Source: G942493375 sp942493375
GTDB taxonomy: Bacteria > Armatimonadota > UBA5829
Assembly: GCA_942493375.1 (NCBI GenBank)
Contig: OW818698.1
Coordinates: 682,001-746,000 of the forward strand
DNA: 64,000 bases
Direction of reading: 5' to 3'
Both the position numbers and the translations under genes were made by a program. The notes beneath the pieces were generated by a model. The model had not been told where the DNA came from, made no database searches, and saw only the letters and a program-made list of their open reading frames with translations. Shown here piece by piece: positions 34,101 to 42,741 of the stretch (the first letter of the stretch is position 1; the number at the start of each line of letters is the position of its first letter).

Positions 34101-34525
34101 GCTATATACCAAAAACAAGAGTCGAAACAACGGCCCTGGCAGCAAACCAGGATGCGTATCCATCTATAATTCAATCCAGCGATGGGCAGGTGGTCTACTG
34201 TGCATTCGATTCTATCTACAGCGAGGGTTTGAGCAATCTGCTGGCCGGGATCGTGCAGAAAGTGCTCAAGATTCAGCGTGAAATATCTGTAGTAAGTAAC
34301 CAAAATGAAGATCCGGCTGTGATGACTGCCATTAATGAGTCCGGTAAGGTAAAGGTATTGATGGTTGCAAACACCAGCCCAAATCCCGGCAAGTGGCAAT
34401 GCAAATTTGCAGTTCCATTTAGTGGAAAACTCACGGATATTACGGGCGGTAAGGTTATAACGGTTAAAAACGGTAAATTTGAGCTCAAGTTAGCCGGGTA
34501 TGGTTATGGGGTTTACAGGTTTTAG
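31190..34525 (+). CDS. Secreted double glycosidase: clan GH-A barrel fused to GH42-like barrel
   Basis: 1111 residues from GTG 31190, chosen because it puts a signal peptide (VRQFLLFAVLLMLIG) at the start and follows a GGGGTGGG stretch; an ATG at 31142 lies within a -10-like box. The first barrel (about 45-390) has the clan GH-A acid/base in YWELWNEMD and a second Glu in PMWNTEFG. A second barrel (about 460-790) has NWNEPGYG and ITYETRQQ. It is followed by a GH42-type trimerisation-like Rossmann domain (EIAVLLSNPS...KLLVIPSLSILS) and an all-beta tail. Two active barrels in one chain is unusual. It is likely an extracellular galactosidase- or mannanase-type enzyme; substrates are not certain. 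Confidence 0.78.
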   Translation: MRQFLLFAVLLMLIGAEGFCVDWAKVEADYNASRVRLEKQGPPAYYLTRANGKGLVFDSRPEFGIGVHIFNQSVADNLKRANIRFIRQTMYWYTIENTTQPGKYDPAALDAWDKLVELYKKNNIIPVIIVHGNAPGCSFANRIESYKRFTNFMTFIAKRYPSIRYWELWNEMDVAFTDLFGASEQPSIPLKQRGVYYAEMLKMVYPAIKKVNPKAIVVSGGMTDFGEFPIGIYEGGGKDYFDIMNLHTYGIPLQWSFVQRGEALREIMKANGDSTKPMWNTEFGLDAGSVVAAWGMPKAEEDAGAAFDKYQKDMISSCLDFNRKSGLYQKCFAYQYAAGNEGMNDQIKAANPNFPAGMELDDYGFGFTRRDGKTIRPIFQYLIDARVNDKKRLAGAVKKKVMLDGKAVFMKLGSDYPTEVAIQSKAEQTAKMERMEIRDHQLVKGSKAFFPIGFVFGASDEEMEHAKTLGANSLHMEYSLSTLFPDSPDSVSPKGLAEMKGLHERAARHNLTLFPLLNGHYIPQWLREKAGGPPVDASGNRIGLWFEYSIHNPVFLGALERFWKTVAGEVGEDPNVGAFVNWNEPGYGLDMTADAVKAYQLYLVKQYADINAMNKELGTKFESFENVIPPSKPDDNRRFWYAWVTYNQQAFAGFFANERTIIQSVAPDARVTSKHPVMALTGDALFCNDPVLQSAAQDFYGCDGYNGSIFHYRNIMEVTRSLNRQGPVITYETRQQKALGQSKPEASALQLFAQILGGCRGMFYFCFGNEPSFGIETDSATPPDVRATITKLFCSIRDNQDAYAAPRKQAEIAVLLSNPSTIHYGTVAESSMRDEYTRRVNQTYDMLRNQHFAVDFISDRQFGDKLMSYKLLVIPSLSILSAENIREVTKFHANGGKIVAFGKSLERDEWFEPIAAPAFLGLKSRGPSPWNRGQMRIVEVTPELFPAFHTEITVQSPEIVDAMPMEQLIPGYIPKTRVETTALAANQDAYPSIIQSSDGQVVYCAFDSIYSEGLSNLLAGIVQKVLKIQREISVVSNQNEDPAVMTAINESGKVKVLMVANTSPNPGKWQCKFAVPFSGKLTDITGGKVITVKNGKFELKLAGYGYGVYRF

Positions 34526-34597
34526 CCGCGGTTTACTCTGAACCATTGCTTGTGTTCTGATATCTTTATGGTCGTGGTATTCTCAAGGGGGAGTAGT

Positions 34598-35479
34598 ATG
34601 AGTAAAATATCCTGTATCTCGTTGTTGCTATCTTTGTCGCTATTATGCATGGTACATTCAACATATGGTGCTGAGTCAACTAAGAAAACTGCTGTTAATG
34701 AGGCTTCTCTGGATATCGTTGAGATTGACAGGTCCTATCAGGGCAATATGCTGACTAACGGGGATTTTAAGGTTATGAAGCCGGGGCAGTCGGTACCGGA
34801 TGACTGGTTTGAAATGAACCCCCTGCAGACAAAGGCTGTGCAGTATAAGGTTAAGACTGATCCATCAGACAGTCGGAAATATGTGCAGATAACATCAAAA
34901 GAGGATGCTCCGGCTTATATTGGTCAGGTTATGAAAGTTGAAGAAGGGAAACGGTACTACTGCGCGGTGGGTTCGAGATTTGATGGCGGCTGCGAGTTCC
35001 TGCTCAGAGTGTATACCGACCAGTTTACAGATTCCGGGAGCTGGGCAGACAAGAGCAGCAGCACAGAGGTGCGAGACTGCGCCACACCCGGCCAGGGTGA
35101 AGGACTGGAGGATTTCCTTGATGCGAAGTTTCTGAACCCGGTCAGCAAAGATAAATGGGCTATAAGGGAGCTGGAGTTTACGGTGCCTGCCGGGCATGAC
35201 ATCGATACTTATAATTTTACATGCGGGATATATGGATATGGGTGGACTGATCTGAGTTATGCTTATGCTGGGCCTGCTGAGGTCAGTGTCTCTCTGCAGA
35301 TAAACAGCTCAAATCTGAAATGCGCTAATTTGTATGACCTGGCTAGCAAGTTTCAATATTACTGGGATCTGAGTGAAACCGGGCCTAAAATCATAACTAT
35401 GAGACTCCCCAGCAGACTTGTTCACTACTACCTGGAAATAACAGACAATAACGGCCGCAAGTACCGGAGGGCAATATAA
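34598..35479 (+). CDS. Secreted CBM-like beta-sandwich protein
   Basis: 293 residues from ATG 34598 (AAGGGGGAG upstream). The signal peptide ends near TYGA. The mature part opens with NMLTNGDFKVMKPGQSVPDDW, the NGDFE-type start of CBM4/9-like carbohydrate-binding jelly rolls. A second beta domain follows after about residue 210. No catalytic motif is visible. Its stop overlaps the start of the next gene (TAATG), so the two proteins are probably made together and may act as a binding subunit and an enzyme. Confidence 0.65.
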   Translation: MSKISCISLLLSLSLLCMVHSTYGAESTKKTAVNEASLDIVEIDRSYQGNMLTNGDFKVMKPGQSVPDDWFEMNPLQTKAVQYKVKTDPSDSRKYVQITSKEDAPAYIGQVMKVEEGKRYYCAVGSRFDGGCEFLLRVYTDQFTDSGSWADKSSSTEVRDCATPGQGEGLEDFLDAKFLNPVSKDKWAIRELEFTVPAGHDIDTYNFTCGIYGYGWTDLSYAYAGPAEVSVSLQINSSNLKCANLYDLASKFQYYWDLSETGPKIITMRLPSRLVHYYLEITDNNGRKYRRAI

Positions 35480-38256
35480 TGACCAGCAGAATAATAACAC
35501 TGGGTATATTGCTCCTCTCAAGTCCCCTATTTGCATCATCTAACAATCACTTACCGCTGATCAATAGTCCATCATCGAAAGCAGGCACCTGCAGTATTTC
35601 GCTGATGGATGGCATGAGCGGTAAAACTATACCAGGAAAGATCGTGTCAACGACTAAAGCAGCCAGGTCTACTCAACTGACTTGGGGCTCTGCTGACAAA
35701 TTTATCCGGGCAAAGGTCAACGTGGTAAACGGACCGCACACATCCATATATAAGGTGACTGTGAGTTATTCAGGATCAAAACCGAGTCACCGATTACTTA
35801 AGCTGTCTCTGGCACTCCCGATCACAATGGCACGGAATGTCTCATTCTGGGATGGGTTGGATGAGCACAAGTGGGATGGGAAATCGGTTGTTGAGCGGGA
35901 CAATATTGAATACACATTTCCTGTGAGTTGTGTCTGGAACAACAAGAATGGGCTGGCTGTCGGGTTTACTCCTGATACTTTGACAAGTTCTCTGCATTCA
36001 GGGGTACGGCTGCGCTCCGCAATATGTGAGATTTTTTACGAGACCAAGCTGGTTGTAGATTCCAATCACCCACAGACAGTGACGTACGTCGTATACAAGT
36101 TCCGCCCGACATTCGGGTATCTGGATGCGGTGCAGACTTATTATGATATGTTCCCTAAGTGGTTCCAGCCGGTTGACGGTATAGACCAGCGGGTATATGG
36201 CAGCGGTGGGTATTTTATATCATCGGACAGTTCTTTGCGGATGCAGCTGCATACCGGGAGGAGAGTCGGGCTTGACTGGGAGTGGGTATATGCTCCGTGG
36301 GTCAGGTCAGCTGACTACTACCCGGAAAAGGCAGACTGGATAGAAGGCAGGGATGTTATCCGGCATTATAAAGGTTACGGAGATGAGTATAAAGGGACGT
36401 GGGAGGAATACAACCGCGTGCGCAAGACCGAAATTGACCAGGGAGATAAGACAACTGCAATGTTTTACTACCTGCTGGTCAAGGACGGCAATCTGGACCT
36501 GGTGACGAAGGAATATCCGGATGCTCAGAGTGTGCTTAAAAACGGGATGAAGTCTACCGGTGGGATGAATGCACTGGTGGGTGAAAAAACGACTTATATA
36601 TTTCCTTACGGGACAAGCATGGCAGAGAGGATTGAGAGCGAGCTGCGGAAAGTTGTCAGCAATTACCAGGTCAGCGGGTTTTCGTTTGATATGGCTAACC
36701 ACGGCATAGATGACTACGGTCCGGCTCAGCTCAAGTATGGTGTTGCACGGTCATTCGATGAGAATGGAAAGATATACACTCCGGACACGCTGGTGGGGGT
36801 TTGCGTGGCTGATGCAATCCATAGGATGAAACGAGACAGTAAGCCTATGGGAGTGATAATGAACCAGGCAATATCCAGGAGCCAGTGCTTTCCTGTCTTC
36901 CATGCAGATGCAGTTATGTATGAACAAGGTCCTGCAATGAATTCCCGGAATGTAATGCCTCTCAGGCTTTTGAGTGGAAGAAAACCTATGACATTCTGGG
37001 GGAGCGTTGAGTGTGCACGGTTGAACGGTGGCATACGCTGGGACTATATGGCTGATCCGGAGATGGGCAAAAAGATCATCGATCAACTCAGCCAGCACTA
37101 TCTGTTCACGTGCCTGCGAATTGGGGCAAGTGCGATGACCTGGGCTGCCCGGGATATCGGCTATGACTGGTTACCTACGATCAATGATCTCAAGAAGGCT
37201 GGTTGGAACCCGGCGCCTGCTGTATTATCCACGAGCAAGGACCTTTGGATCGGCAGGTTTGGCTCGGGAATGGGGACGATTATTACAATCAGCAACCCGA
37301 AGCGAGAACCGATTAAGGCTGACCTGACAGTCTTATCATCTTATTTGGGTGATGGTGCATATGCGTTTGTATCGGACCAGGGGCAGTCTATTACACAGCA
37401 GGTAAGCAAACAATACACCAAATTCAGTATTAACCTGCAGCCTAAAGAGATAATGGTGCTGCGGACATATGAGATTATGAATGCCGGTAATGGTGTCAAG
37501 ATGATTACAAGCAGAGATCAGACGACTGATAGTGTCGGCATTCAGATATCCGGGGTACCATCCGGAGTGACGATCAAGAGCAGTGACCGGGACCATTTTG
37601 GATTTGGTTTTATCAAGGCTGACGGGTTAACAATTGGGGACAAACAGAAGGTGAGTAAGGATGGTTTTGAGATCAAGCTTGCTTCTGCTAAAAACCGTCG
37701 AATAGGACTTACATATGAACCTGCATCCAGATTCCTCTCTCCTAAAGATGATGTTGTGGCATTTTATTCTGAGAGTGATGCATTGGATAAGAACAGTAAA
37801 ATGTGCATAGTGATCCCGGACAATGCCAGCAGGACTGAACGGACTGTTGCTGAGCAGTTGGAGTCCTACTATTCATTCGTCAAAGCATATAGAGAACGTC
37901 CAGGAGAGGGTGAACCGGCGTTTATGAGCAAGACCTGGGAACGGACATCAGGTGTTCCTATATTGACATGCTCACAGGCAGATGAATCATCTTATAGCAG
38001 GCGTATTGTTGTAGGAAAAATCGCAACCTCAGGCTATCGCGACTGTGTATTGACGAAAGAGGATGAGAAAACAGTCATACAGTTTGATGGTGGATTTGTA
38101 AAGACGTGTCACGGTGATATCGGTGATACGATGTGGATCGGTGGCAAGACTGACTCAGAAGTTCGCAGGATGGCGGATATATATTTCAGGCTGATGGATA
38201 GGCAGTCTCTCGGGGATATTAAATCAGCTATAAACTGGGTGCCGAAAGGTTACTAG
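35479..38256 (+). CDS. Large secreted glycosidase-like protein, family unassigned
   Basis: 925 residues. The ATG overlaps the preceding stop codon, with GGAGGG seven bases upstream. The signal peptide ends near LFASS. A beta-rich N-terminal domain (about 25-240) is followed by a TIM-barrel-like region (about 250-640) with VSGFSFDMANHG and MTFWGSVECARL, where Asp and Glu could be catalytic, as in GH31/GH36-like clans. The C-terminal part has IITISNP and FSINLQPKEIMVLRTYE, a beta-sandwich typical of glycosidase tails. I cannot place it in a numbered family. It sits directly after the double glycosidase and CBM genes, so it is presumably part of one polysaccharide-degrading operon. Confidence 0.6.
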   Translation: MTSRIITLGILLLSSPLFASSNNHLPLINSPSSKAGTCSISLMDGMSGKTIPGKIVSTTKAARSTQLTWGSADKFIRAKVNVVNGPHTSIYKVTVSYSGSKPSHRLLKLSLALPITMARNVSFWDGLDEHKWDGKSVVERDNIEYTFPVSCVWNNKNGLAVGFTPDTLTSSLHSGVRLRSAICEIFYETKLVVDSNHPQTVTYVVYKFRPTFGYLDAVQTYYDMFPKWFQPVDGIDQRVYGSGGYFISSDSSLRMQLHTGRRVGLDWEWVYAPWVRSADYYPEKADWIEGRDVIRHYKGYGDEYKGTWEEYNRVRKTEIDQGDKTTAMFYYLLVKDGNLDLVTKEYPDAQSVLKNGMKSTGGMNALVGEKTTYIFPYGTSMAERIESELRKVVSNYQVSGFSFDMANHGIDDYGPAQLKYGVARSFDENGKIYTPDTLVGVCVADAIHRMKRDSKPMGVIMNQAISRSQCFPVFHADAVMYEQGPAMNSRNVMPLRLLSGRKPMTFWGSVECARLNGGIRWDYMADPEMGKKIIDQLSQHYLFTCLRIGASAMTWAARDIGYDWLPTINDLKKAGWNPAPAVLSTSKDLWIGRFGSGMGTIITISNPKREPIKADLTVLSSYLGDGAYAFVSDQGQSITQQVSKQYTKFSINLQPKEIMVLRTYEIMNAGNGVKMITSRDQTTDSVGIQISGVPSGVTIKSSDRDHFGFGFIKADGLTIGDKQKVSKDGFEIKLASAKNRRIGLTYEPASRFLSPKDDVVAFYSESDALDKNSKMCIVIPDNASRTERTVAEQLESYYSFVKAYRERPGEGEPAFMSKTWERTSGVPILTCSQADESSYSRRIVVGKIATSGYRDCVLTKEDEKTVIQFDGGFVKTCHGDIGDTMWIGGKTDSEVRRMADIYFRLMDRQSLGDIKSAINWVPKGY

Positions 38257-38260
38257 ACGT

Positions 38261-38408
38261 AATTGTCATTCTGAATGCAGTGAAGAATCTCGGTTGCACT
38301 AGAACCTATGCTTAGTAGAAAAGCAGATTCTTCACTGCGTTCAGAATGACAAAGTCCGTTAGGATGACAAATCCCGTTCGGGATGACATATCCAGTCAAA
38401 ATGACAAT
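38261..38408. repeat. Palindrome plus degenerate tandem GATGACA copies
   Basis: A TTGTCATTCTGAATGCAG palindrome (38263-38350) is followed by three weak copies: CCGTTAGGATGACA, CGTTCGGGATGACA and AGTCAAAATGACA. It lies between convergent genes and may end transcripts from both sides. Confidence 0.8.
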
Positions 38409-38409
38409 C

Positions 38410-40392
38410 TTACGATTCCAGCGTGCAGATTCTCAGGCTGTGGGCTGGTTGGGTTGGGGCTGATAAGATGCCACCATCCAGGATCATTCCGTCGTTTATT
38501 GGAGTCGTTGATAGATACCAGGACAGGTTTGAATGAAGGCCTATGTCTTCCAGTGCAACCTTAGTGTCCTGTTCATTCTCTGTCCAGTTGTATAGTCCAA
38601 CTTTGTGGAACATTCTGCCGTTTTCTATGACAGTTACACGGTACGCCTTAATGTTTCCATCGGAGCCCCAGTAAACTCGATGGTCGTATGGAGTCCTCGG
38701 GCCTCTGTCATCCCAGAACTCTTTTATGGCTGCGACGGCTTTTGGTGACCACTGCGATGGAATATCGGATGTCAGGAACAGACCTCCGAAAAGGCCTATT
38801 GTCCCAGTCAGCAGATAGCTCTCTTCGAATGAGAGGGTTGAGTTTTCTGTCCTCATCATAAACACATCCGGATCACCCTGCCACCAGACTCCCTGGGTGC
38901 ATGACCACGTCAGCCAGCCTCTCACTGTCTGCTGCACTGCTTCCCAGGATGAGCCTATATCTCCTCCGAGCCTGGCATAGTTGGCAGAACCCAAGGCATA
39001 GCGGCCTGGAGATCCTATGCAGGCAGACATAAGGACATCAGGTCCACAGGCATTTCTTAAAAGTTGATACAGACTTCGGAGGGATTCCAGCATGGTCTTC
39101 TTGCGGTCAAAGGCTTGTCTTGCTGCGGTTATCGGATATGTGAAATCCAGTTTGAAATACTTCCATCCCTGGTCAACCAGCTGCCGGATGATATCGGACA
39201 TAAACTCCCTGGCTTCGGGGTTGTCTGTTTCAAGGTAGTAAGTGTCACCATCCCAGTTGCCGAACGATATAGCTGGAATGCCATCGATCCTCTGCAGCCA
39301 TTCGGGGTGCTGACTTACTATTGAATGGCTGTGGTGGACGGTTGTGGGAGCGGCCCAGATACCCGGAATTGAACCGTTTGCAGCGATTTTTTCAGGAAGG
39401 GATTGCCAGGCTTCTTTGAACTTGTCATTTGGCCCCCAGCAACCTGGTTTCTCCTGGAAACCATCATCTATCTGGATTGTCTTTCCACCGGGAGGTGTCG
39501 TCCAGTTTTCGAACTCTTCAGCGGCGGTTAATATCTCCTGAGGAGTCACTTTATCGTAGGTCTGATACCATGAACAGTATCCAACTGGTGCAGGTTTTAC
39601 TAACATTACGCCGGCATCTTCTGCACAGGCCCTGGCCCAGTACTTGAGGCCCTCCTGCCAGTCACCGTTCCAGACTATTGCATTCTCCAGCGTGCGTGTT
39701 TCACCCGGGTCAAGGAGGATATTGTCCAGCAGGACTCCTGCGTAGAACTCTGCAGGTGCCAAGGAAGTGTTGAATCCGATTTCACCAAACGCTGTGCGTG
39801 GGCCGGTGAATGCGAAACCCCAGCCGCTGCTCTGCCAATCCTGTAAAAACAGACCAACGTCTCTGGATATGGACCAATTGGGGGTATCGTGGATGGCATC
39901 CGGCATCCTCGGCCATCTCACGTTCATTGAACCCCAGAAACCCTCAACATCCTGCCGGGATGGCGTCAGGGAATCTCCGGAGCTTCTAATAACAGGCTTT
40001 TCACGCGGCCCCTGGAGTTCAAGAAAGCTCAGATGATCAGGGAGAGTGCCGGTCAGATAACAGAACCTGGCGAGTTCGATGGATCTATCCCCCGCATTTT
40101 CAAGTTTTCCGGAGAACTGCCAGACGTTATCGGTGCCTAATCTGATTATGGATATATGTGCTATTTGATCGGAGAGATTGCAGGTGAATGAGATTTTGTC
40201 ATTGGAGCATGTGACGTTCTCAAATTCATAGGAAGCTGATGTGATCCACAGCTGTTCTCCCGGGTAGCGCCAGTATAGCTTGAGCCCGCAGTCCGTTATA
40301 CTCTGTCCGCACGATGCATGCAGGGATATCTTGTTGTTGATAACTTCTATATCTAGTGGTAAAAATGGCTTTGGTATAATTTGCTCGTGCAC
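38410..40392 (-). CDS. GH36-type alpha-galactosidase
   Basis: 660 residues from GTG 40392 (AGGAG seven bases upstream); a GTG two codons earlier sits only one base from that site. The melibiase pattern is clear: GYCSWYQTYDKVT, IQIDDGFQ, then YFKLDFTY with the nucleophile Asp (about 416) and ARLGGDIGSSW with the acid/base Asp (about 478). It has an N-terminal beta supersandwich (about 1-260). There is no signal peptide, so it acts in the cytoplasm on imported galactosides. Raffinose-synthase-like relatives share these motifs, so hydrolysis versus transfer is not proven. Confidence 0.85.
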   Translation of the reverse strand: MHEQIIPKPFLPLDIEVINNKISLHASCGQSITDCGLKLYWRYPGEQLWITSASYEFENVTCSNDKISFTCNLSDQIAHISIIRLGTDNVWQFSGKLENAGDRSIELARFCYLTGTLPDHLSFLELQGPREKPVIRSSGDSLTPSRQDVEGFWGSMNVRWPRMPDAIHDTPNWSISRDVGLFLQDWQSSGWGFAFTGPRTAFGEIGFNTSLAPAEFYAGVLLDNILLDPGETRTLENAIVWNGDWQEGLKYWARACAEDAGVMLVKPAPVGYCSWYQTYDKVTPQEILTAAEEFENWTTPPGGKTIQIDDGFQEKPGCWGPNDKFKEAWQSLPEKIAANGSIPGIWAAPTTVHHSHSIVSQHPEWLQRIDGIPAISFGNWDGDTYYLETDNPEAREFMSDIIRQLVDQGWKYFKLDFTYPITAARQAFDRKKTMLESLRSLYQLLRNACGPDVLMSACIGSPGRYALGSANYARLGGDIGSSWEAVQQTVRGWLTWSCTQGVWWQGDPDVFMMRTENSTLSFEESYLLTGTIGLFGGLFLTSDIPSQWSPKAVAAIKEFWDDRGPRTPYDHRVYWGSDGNIKAYRVTVIENGRMFHKVGLYNWTENEQDTKVALEDIGLHSNLSWYLSTTPINDGMILDGGILSAPTQPAHSLRICTLES

Positions 40393-40480
40393 AATCACGC
40401 TCCTGTGTGTTTTCGAAATGACTTAACCATTGTATGCTATGAAGGTGTGGATGACAAAATGAATCGAAGGGAATGGGAAT

Positions 40481-40746
40481 TATCCGCAGATTACGCAGAT
40501 TTTCGCAGATTTTTGGGAAGAAGAACCACAAAGGATGTGAACTTCGCAGGATTCTTAAGCATCAGGATGTATTTTTGAGAGTCCGCCGTAATGAAGTCTA
40601 GTGCAATAACCAAAGCGAACGCAGCTTATTCTATCTGCAGATCAAGTTTCCAAGTAGGACGGATGTGACATGTTCTGAATATTGCATGTTAAGCACACAG
40701 ATCCATTTTTCTAAAAATCTGCGTAAATCTGCGAAATCTGCGGATA
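40481..40746. repeat. Widely spaced inverted repeat, CCGCAGATTACGCAGATT family
   Basis: Left arm 40481-40516 (TATCCGCAGATTACGCAG onward) and right arm 40710-40746 are near complements about 190 bases apart. The interior has no gene. It has the architecture of a small miniature inverted-repeat element and fills the gap between divergent genes. Confidence 0.7.
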
Positions 40747-40787
40747 TTTATTTTGATGCGTTCACCCTAATGCAATGACTGGATTCT

Positions 40788-40816
40788 TTGCAGAGCCTAT
40801 ATCAACGCGTTATAAT
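40788..40816 (+). promoter_or_regulatory. Vegetative promoter of gene 40848
   Basis: TTGCAG (40788-40793), 17-base spacer, TATAAT (40811-40816). Transcription would begin near 40823, giving a leader of about 25 bases with AGGAG at its end. Confidence 0.7.
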
Positions 40817-40847
40817 GACCTCACACCTTAAGACAGGAGTATCCCTT

Positions 40848-41843
40848 ATGAAAATTATGTCTATTCTAGCTTTGCTCTTTGCATTATGCACATTGGTTTC
40901 TGCTCAGGATGCTAAACCTGTTGCTGAGGGGGCGGCTTGGGAACTGCGGGTTATGGGGGCTATGGAACCGGGAATCATGCAGAAACTCATCAGCATGTCA
41001 GGTAAACGGCGGGTAAGGTTGGGGATGGTTGGGACTGGGGGTGTCAGCCGGAAGCTGTTGGAGAATTATCTTTCACAAAACCTTACAATCACGTATAAAC
41101 TGGCTCCGGATATGGCTAATCCTGATCCCGGCTATGAGACACACGATACCAGCCAGGCTCGGGTGGTGTTTGATCTGGTTGAAGCACTGAAGGTGCCAAC
41201 CGATGTAACAATCTACCATGCAGCCGATGAACCTAAGGCCTGGGCTGAAGCCTATGCACGTGCAGGATCAGAGTGCGATGTGGTTGTGTTCTATGAGTCC
41301 TATTGGGATGATATTCAACCTACGCTGGATGCAATGCGAAAGAGTCGGGCACTGTTTATTGGTCCATACGGAGAAGTAGGAGATCGACCTACTAAAAACG
41401 CCGTGCAGGGATATTCAACTAAACCGTGGATGAAGGGCACTATTCGCAACCTGCTGACATGTGCTCCACTGGCCAAGAAAGGCGGGGGAATCCTCACACT
41501 TCTGGACCGTCCGGGGCAGGATATAGCTGTTGTGAATGTTATTGCTCCATCATATTATGCCAGCGGACCGGGGGGCACTTGTCCTTCAGCGGGAGTTACA
41601 GCAGCTGTGGCCTGTTATGTGTTTTCAGCTGCAAGTTCGAGACCTAATGCAGGTAGACTGGCTGATAAACTCAGGCACCTGTGCGTTATTGACCACAAAC
41701 TCCTGGCTTCGATTCCTGAGATTGGGGAGAAAGGCGCTTTGGATCTGGAAGTAACTATTAAATCCATGACTGCCCCGCCTAAAGGTAAAAGGCGGACCCT
41801 GGATGCTCCTGGGGTGTTGAATATTAGTGCATTGGCACGCTGA
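40848..41843 (+). CDS. Secreted protein, possibly a degenerate subtilase-like (S8) fold
   Basis: 331 residues from ATG 40848 (AGGAG eight bases upstream; longer frame spans the promoter). The signal peptide ends near VSAQD. Segment order recalls peptidase S8: RVRLGMVGTGG (Asp strand position), YETHDTSQARVVFDLV (His helix) and VNVIAPSYYASGPGGTCPSAG near residue 250 (Ser helix, where GTSMA is expected). The Ser position holds Cys in GTC, and the Asp position is Gly/Thr, so the triad is not intact. The similarity may be coincidental. It stands alone. Confidence 0.5.
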   Translation: MKIMSILALLFALCTLVSAQDAKPVAEGAAWELRVMGAMEPGIMQKLISMSGKRRVRLGMVGTGGVSRKLLENYLSQNLTITYKLAPDMANPDPGYETHDTSQARVVFDLVEALKVPTDVTIYHAADEPKAWAEAYARAGSECDVVVFYESYWDDIQPTLDAMRKSRALFIGPYGEVGDRPTKNAVQGYSTKPWMKGTIRNLLTCAPLAKKGGGILTLLDRPGQDIAVVNVIAPSYYASGPGGTCPSAGVTAAVACYVFSAASSRPNAGRLADKLRHLCVIDHKLLASIPEIGEKGALDLEVTIKSMTAPPKGKRRTLDAPGVLNISALAR

Positions 41844-41849
41844 AAAAAA

Positions 41850-41878
41850 AGCCTGCTCTACAGATCGCAGAGCAGGCT
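41850..41878 (-). terminator. Rho-independent terminator of the beta-barrel gene
   Basis: Read on the minus strand: stem AGCCTGCTCT / AGAGCAGGCT with a 9-base loop, followed by an eight-T run (41850-41843). It overlaps the stop codon region of the convergent plus-strand gene and is the clearest intrinsic terminator in the window. Confidence 0.92.
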
Positions 41879-41901
41879 ATCCTCAATTGATATCAATAGA
41901 C

Positions 41902-42609
41902 TTAGAAGCCTAAGGTTGTTCTATATGCTAGTCCTACCCATGTGTGGGGACCGTATGTGCCACCTTTTAGCGTGAGTCCTGTATTCTTTGGCATAATGGT
42001 GATACCTGTGATCAGGTCTCTCCCATCATTCTGTACTACCATTCCAAGTTCAGGCCTGAACAGGAATTGCAGTCCACCAAAAACACCCTGGTGCCTCTTC
42101 GCACCAAGTATGGTCCAGTCCTCAGTGCCCAAACTCAAGTGCACTCTTACTAACGGTGCACCTGGCTGTGCCGGGTTTAGGAAGTATGTTTTCGCTGCTG
42201 ATACAAAGTAGGACTGATCCTTGCTCTTACTTCTTTCGTTAACTGACGTACCGGGATTATCCAGTGATGTAGGCGTGCCTCCAATGTTGCGACAACCTAC
42301 AACCAGGTCGGGATTGACAGGAGTCTCCGACATCAGTTTATAGGACGCTACCAGGATAGTCCCGGTCTCGTTTTTGTCTACTGCTGAGCGATGAACGTCG
42401 AGTTCGAGCTTATCTGTCAGTCCCACATACAGGGTCTGATACTGCACGAACTGAGGCGCCCCTGCCGGAAAGTCCAGTGTCAGGTAGTATGCAGCAGCAT
42501 CCACCTCTCCTGCCTTGAGCTGGTTTGCTGTAGGCATAGTAACTATGTCATCAGCAAACGCACAACTTGCAGCCAGCAGTAATACTATCACTGCATATAG
42601 ATATCGCAT
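41902..42609 (-). CDS. Outer-membrane beta-barrel-like protein
   Basis: 235 residues. A signal peptide ends near CAFA (about residue 19). ATG 42609 has GGAG eight bases upstream. The mature chain alternates short amphipathic strands (TLYVGLTDKLELDVHR, VRVHLSLGTEDW, TWVGLAYRTTLGF) and ends in Phe, the usual recognition signal of the Bam machinery. The opening DDIVTMPTANQLKAGEVD recalls YjbH-like and related barrel proteins. It is transcribed alone to a strong terminator. It is evidence of an outer membrane in this organism. Confidence 0.75.
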   Translation of the reverse strand: MRYLYAVIVLLLAASCAFADDIVTMPTANQLKAGEVDAAAYYLTLDFPAGAPQFVQYQTLYVGLTDKLELDVHRSAVDKNETGTILVASYKLMSETPVNPDLVVGCRNIGGTPTSLDNPGTSVNERSKSKDQSYFVSAAKTYFLNPAQPGAPLVRVHLSLGTEDWTILGAKRHQGVFGGLQFLFRPELGMVVQNDGRDLITGITIMPKNTGLTLKGGTYGPHTWVGLAYRTTLGF

Positions 42610-42741
42610 ATTTCCATCTCCAAAATCAGGCCTTTAAACCCTTACTACAGATAGATTCGCACCAATAAAGAATTTTTCCTTCATTATGCAGCCATTTAAT
42701 TCTGGATAATGGTCACTGCGTATCTATAATCAGCATATAGT

